Assembly: GCA_040880365.1 (NCBI GenBank)
Contig: JBBDIO010000159.1
Span: 1-26,298 of the forward strand
Length of the DNA: 26,298 nucleotides
Direction: 5' to 3'
From: JBBDIO01 sp040880365
Lineage (GTDB): Bacteria > Chloroflexota > Anaerolineae > Caldilineales > Caldilineaceae
Both the position numbers and the translations under genes were made by a program. The notes below the pieces were generated by a model. That model worked only from the letters and a program-made list of their open reading frames with translations. It searched no databases and had not been told where the DNA came from. This document shows positions 23,157 through 26,298 of the stretch, in pieces; position 1 is the first letter of the stretch, and every line of letters begins with the position of its first letter.

Positions 23157-24896
23157 GATGACATGCCCGGTCGTGGTATCCAAAATCACCTGCCGGCCGT
23201 CGACCAGTTCATCGATGGCGCCTTCCACGCCGATGATGGCGGGCAATCCCAGCTCCACCGCAGTCACCGCGCCAAAGCTGTCCATGCCCGCCTCCACCGT
23301 GATCAGTCCACCGGCCCGCTGCAAGAGCGCCAGACACGACCGATCCACATGGGGCGCGAAGACAATATCCTGGGGACCAACTTCGATGCTCTTGCCGTTG
23401 AGCGGTATGGTGACGGCCACAATGCGCCCGGCAATTTCGCGCCGTCCCAGGCCGGTGCCCTTTGCCAGCACCCGCTCCACCGAACGCACCATCATGAGAT
23501 TGGTCGCGCTGCGCACACTGCCCACTACGCCGGCGGTCAATACCACTGTATCGCCCGGATTCACCAACCCGGCATCTTCCGCCACTTTGATGGCATCATT
23601 CACCACTTCATCGGTGTTGCTCAAACGGCGGGTGACCAGCGGATAGGTGCCCCAATGCATACACAGTTGCCGCTGCACCATGGGGCTGGGCGTCACCGCG
23701 ACCACCGGCACTTTGGGGCGGAAGCTGGCAATAAAGCGCGCGGTTGCGCCGCTCACCGTGGGCGCGATAATCGCCTTCGCGCCCAGCTGATTGGCCGTCT
23801 GCATGGCAGCATGACAAATCGCGCCCGCCGCCGTATAGACCTCCGGCCCCGTATAGCTAACCCGCGAATCGGGCGCCAACTGCGAACGCTCGGCCTCTTC
23901 GGCGATCTTCGCCATCGTCTGCACCGATTCCACCGGATACGATCCCGATGCAGTTTCGCCCGAAAGCATGATGGCATCGCTGCCGTCGAGCACGGCATTG
24001 GCAACATCGCTGGCTTCGGCGCGCGTGGGGCGCGGATTGCGGATCATCGAATCGAGCATCTGGGTAGCGGTGATGACCGGCTTGGCCGCGCGCAGACATT
24101 TGGCAATTATCTGCTTCTGAATCATGGGCACGGTTTCGGGCGGCGTCTCGATGCCCAAATCGCCGCGCGCCACCATAATGGCGTCCGACGCTTCAATGAT
24201 GGCATCAATATTGCGCACCGCTTCGGGTTTTTCAATTTTAGATATCACGGGCGGCACACGCCCAAATGACGAATCGTTGCGAATAATCGCCTTCAGGTCA
24301 TAAACTTCCTGGGCCGTGCGCACAAAGCTCAACGCCACCCAATCCACCTGATTCGCCAGCGCGAATTTCACGTCTTCCAGGTCTTTGGACGTGAGCGCGG
24401 GGATGTTCAGCGAAGCATCGGGCAGGTTCATGCCTTTGTTATCGGTCAGCAAACCGCCAATGATGACTTTGGTGCAAATCTCGGTATCTTTGGCCGAAAT
24501 CACCTGCAATTCCAACAGGCCATCATCCAGTAAAATGCGTTCGCCCTTGCGCACCATCTGGGGCAATTCGTCATATTGAATCGGCACCCGCCCCGGTTCG
24601 CCCACGCTATCATCGATCACCAGGCGCAACTCTTCGCCGCGGCGCAAGGGAACTCCACCCTGCTGCATCTTGCCCACGCGCAACTTTGGCCCTTGCAGAT
24701 CGGCCAGAATCGCCACCGGCTTTTTCAGCTTTTCCGAAACCGCTCGCACACGCTCCATTGTGCCGCGATGATATTCGTGGGTGCCGTGGCTAAAATTCAG
24801 GCGCGCCACATTCATACCCGCCAAAATGATTTTCTCCAAAACTTCAGGCTCGCGGCTGGCGGGGCCAATTGTGCAAACGATTTTTACGCGTAACAT
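23142..24896 (-). CDS. pyk: Pyruvate kinase with C-terminal PEP-utilizer-like extension
   Basis: A 584-aa glycolytic enzyme converting PEP and ADP to pyruvate and ATP. Active-site residues are visible: Arg32 and Asn34 in ARLNFSHG, Lys220 in ISKIEKPE, Glu222, Asp246 in MVARGDLG, and Thr278 in TATQMLDSM, followed by RAEASDVANAV and MLSGETASG. The usual 470-480 residue core is followed by about 100 residues (IVFAPHVDRSCLALLQRAGGL and the mobile-domain-like ALIGVEGAI-type segment AIIGVEGAID), the extra C-terminal domain known from Bacillus-type enzymes. The frame extends upstream to 25028, but ATG 24896 is chosen because AGAGG lies 6 nt before it and the protein starts like family members (MLRVKIVCTIGPAS). 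It has its own promoter at 24944-24952. Confidence 0.96.
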   Translation of the reverse strand: MLRVKIVCTIGPASREPEVLEKIILAGMNVARLNFSHGTHEYHRGTMERVRAVSEKLKKPVAILADLQGPKLRVGKMQQGGVPLRRGEELRLVIDDSVGEPGRVPIQYDELPQMVRKGERILLDDGLLELQVISAKDTEICTKVIIGGLLTDNKGMNLPDASLNIPALTSKDLEDVKFALANQVDWVALSFVRTAQEVYDLKAIIRNDSSFGRVPPVISKIEKPEAVRNIDAIIEASDAIMVARGDLGIETPPETVPMIQKQIIAKCLRAAKPVITATQMLDSMIRNPRPTRAEASDVANAVLDGSDAIMLSGETASGSYPVESVQTMAKIAEEAERSQLAPDSRVSYTGPEVYTAAGAICHAAMQTANQLGAKAIIAPTVSGATARFIASFRPKVPVVAVTPSPMVQRQLCMHWGTYPLVTRRLSNTDEVVNDAIKVAEDAGLVNPGDTVVLTAGVVGSVRSATNLMMVRSVERVLAKGTGLGRREIAGRIVAVTIPLNGKSIEVGPQDIVFAPHVDRSCLALLQRAGGLITVEAGMDSFGAVTAVELGLPAIIGVEGAIDELVDGRQVILDTTTGHVIEWKK

Positions 24897-24943
24897 ACCA
24901 ACCTCTTCGGGTCTATTGTCAGATTCAATCAGCTCAATCCGAA

Positions 24944-24952
24944 AGTATACCA
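24944..24952 (-). promoter_or_regulatory. Candidate extended -10 promoter of pyk
   Basis: TGGTATACT reads from 24952 down to 24944, identical to the box before the DUF3048 gene. The start near 24937 gives a leader of about 40 nt. No good -35 is visible. Confidence 0.55.
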
Positions 24953-25093
24953 TACATGGCCGCGGTTTTTTGTACGCGCAGCGTTTATCACCCGGCCGAT
25001 ATTCGCCACTCGCCCTTGTGGGCCACAATTATGCAACCCAGGGCGCTTTGCTCCAACCAGGCAGATTGGCGGTGTAGGTGAACGATTGCAGGA

Positions 25094-25128
25094 AATAAAA
25101 ACCTCCCAGACCACAAAGCCTGGGAGGT
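25094..25128 (-). terminator. Intrinsic terminator of the ParB/DUF4032-like gene
   Basis: On the minus strand ACCTCCCAG (25128-25120) pairs with CTGGGAGGT (25109-25101) over 9 bp around a 10-nt loop, followed by TTTTATTT (25100-25093). It begins 8 nt after the stop at 25136 and separates that gene from pyk. Confidence 0.88.
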
Positions 25129-25135
25129 GGAGGGG

Positions 25136-26191
25136 CTAGGGTGTATCGTCCAGGTGGGCTTCCAGTCGCCGATGTTCGGCCTCGCCCAACGAAAGCTCGC
25201 CTTCTTCGTAGCGACGCCGCAATTTCTTAAACTCGGCATCGCTCATGCCCAGCGGCTTCTCATCGCCCATCACCCGATAGAGGCCAAAGCGCAACCCCTT
25301 GACCGTGCGCTGCAACAGCGTATCGCTGTAGACCTGGGCAAAGGTCGCGACCGCCTCGCTGGGGCTTAGCGGCGCCAGCTCATATTCCTGGGCCAGACGC
25401 TCGCGGTGATGGGCAATCCACAGATAGAGATCCGTTTCGGTGCGACCGGGGAAACTGCGCAAGAGCGCATAATCGCGAATTGCCTGCACCACCGGCATAT
25501 ACACATCATCAAACCAGCTACCTACCGCGTCAAACCAGTCCAGACGTTCACTTGCGCCGGCGTGCGTCAGCTCCAGATTGCGGAAATACTGGTGCACGTC
25601 AATATGGTGCAACATGATAGCATAGCGACCCGGCTCGGTGATCCGGATATTGTGATCCGGGCGCACCTCGTCCATGCGCGTCGCTTCCAGAAATTCCTTG
25701 CGCTCGATTTTGATAATCCACTGATCGCGCTCAAAATCGTCCAGCGTCAACGGAATATCCGTCTTCAACTCGGTGACGTAGGCCTCAATATGGTTCAGCC
25801 CATTGGCGCGCGCCACGCTCACCCGGTGGTTGCCATCCTTCACAAAATACACCTCACCGATCTTAAAAACCTCTACCGGCGGCAGACCTTCCAGGGAGTT
25901 CAGGGCTTCATCCACACGCGCCCAGCGTTCCAGATTGATGCCGGCGCGGGGCAAAAATGTGCGCGTAAAGTCTCGATAACGGCCCACACTGCCCACAATC
26001 CGATCCAGCGGGACCATTTCTGTCCCCAGATCGATCTGCTGGCGCGCATGTAACCGCTTCGCCACTTCATCATAATTGACCAAATCCGTATTGTCGCCCG
26101 TCATCAGACCCAACAAATCGGCCATCTGGGCCCGGGTCAAACTGCGACGAAAGCGTTCACGCGCTTCCAATTGATGGTGATTCACACCCAT
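25136..26191 (-). CDS. ParB-like/DUF4032-type protein
   Basis: A 351-aa cytoplasmic protein. The N-terminal half has a basic start and then a ParB/Sulfiredoxin-like fold: VPLDRIVGSVGRYRDFTRTF (about 60-79), PPVEVFKIGEVYFVKDGNHR at 104-123, and VSVARANG. The DGNHR box (119-123) is the ParB-type nucleotide-binding motif. The C-terminal half, from about 155, contains RPDHNIRITEPGRYAIMLHHIDVH, FPGRTETDLYLWIAHHRERL and a charged helical end, the pattern I associate with DUF4032. ATG 26191 follows a strong GGAGGTAG (26195-26202), and the gene ends in a clear terminator. A regulator or a CTP-dependent DNA-binding protein is possible, but function is unknown. Confidence 0.7.
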   Translation of the reverse strand: MGVNHHQLEARERFRRSLTRAQMADLLGLMTGDNTDLVNYDEVAKRLHARQQIDLGTEMVPLDRIVGSVGRYRDFTRTFLPRAGINLERWARVDEALNSLEGLPPVEVFKIGEVYFVKDGNHRVSVARANGLNHIEAYVTELKTDIPLTLDDFERDQWIIKIERKEFLEATRMDEVRPDHNIRITEPGRYAIMLHHIDVHQYFRNLELTHAGASERLDWFDAVGSWFDDVYMPVVQAIRDYALLRSFPGRTETDLYLWIAHHRERLAQEYELAPLSPSEAVATFAQVYSDTLLQRTVKGLRFGLYRVMGDEKPLGMSDAEFKKLRRRYEEGELSLGEAEHRRLEAHLDDTP

Positions 26192-26298
26192 ATCCTACCT
26201 CCATTCAAGTTGGCAACCTGTCCCAGATTGGTGCGACCCGCATTTGGGCAGAGAAACCTGCCCCCACTGCGGTCCCGGCGCTCGTTCCCACACCGCAC
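26192..26298 (-). other. Upstream region of the DUF4032-like gene
   Basis: 107 bases containing the GGAGGTAG ribosome site, an imperfect palindrome CAAGTTGGCAACCTG (26206-26220), and a 6-bp hairpin GGGCAG/CTGCCC (26246-26263). A CPHC reading on the plus strand (near 26259-26270) has no start and continues out of the window, so I do not call a gene. Confidence 0.4.

Noticed and set aside
24897..25028. Upstream extension of pyruvate kinase
   Set aside because: The extension contains the predicted promoter and lacks family similarity; ATG 24896 has a ribosome site and a canonical N-terminus.
26192..26298. A divergent zinc-finger gene suggested by a CPHC reading
   Set aside because: No start codon with a ribosome site, and the frame leaves the window after a few codons.

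Overview
The window reads as a GC-rich chromosomal segment of an uncultured bacterium, probably a member of the Chloroflexota. I infer this from the gene mix: an F420-dependent NADP oxidoreductase, a MutL/GlmL-like ASKHA protein set among unnamed membrane proteins, Pro/Thr-stalked surface proteins, a YerB-type DUF3048 lipoprotein, and a ParB-like DUF4032-type protein. A run of ten Ns at 17726-17735 shows it is a draft or metagenome scaffold. I saw no phage, transposase, CRISPR array, rRNA or tRNA.

Layout. (1) 1-2054: the 3' end of an unknown gene, then a leftward pair, npdG and a trans-sulfuration PLP enzyme. (2) 2335-5105: a rightward trio made of an NAD-dependent sugar epimerase, a GT4 glycosyltransferase that stops right after its E-x7-E motif, and thpR, joined to the glycosyltransferase by an ATGA overlap. 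(3) 12709-5077: a leftward run of seven genes, likely one transcript. In order they encode a 109-aa protein, a 213-aa tail-anchored protein, a polytopic membrane protein, a zinc-ribbon membrane protein, a second polytopic protein, a MutL-like ASKHA protein and a GT-C-like membrane protein (PTPS_related type). (4) 13094-17643: a divergent rightward pair, a DUF3048 lipoprotein and a 1129-aa LysM protein with two homologous C-terminal modules. (5) 17644-17827: a REP-like double palindrome holding the assembly gap. (6) 19936-17828: leftward genes for a thioredoxin-fold protein without CxxC and an FN3-like stalked surface protein. (7) 20267-23103: glyA with its own promoter, leader hairpin and strong terminator, then an Atg22/UMF1-type MFS transporter. 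(8) 26191-23142: leftward ParB/DUF4032-like gene with its own terminator, then pyruvate kinase.

The housekeeping genes (glyA, pyk, the PLP enzyme, npdG, thpR) are ordinary. The accessory interest lies in the seven-gene membrane operon and the divergent cell-envelope pair, which share a 384-bp control region containing four copies of an 11-bp motif. Two patterns cut across the window. Several unrelated genes carry in-frame tandem duplications of exactly 15 bp (others of 12 or 18 bp). Several candidate promoters are extended -10 boxes of two kinds, TGGTATACT and TGATACAAT. All function names come from reading motifs by eye; no database search was run.
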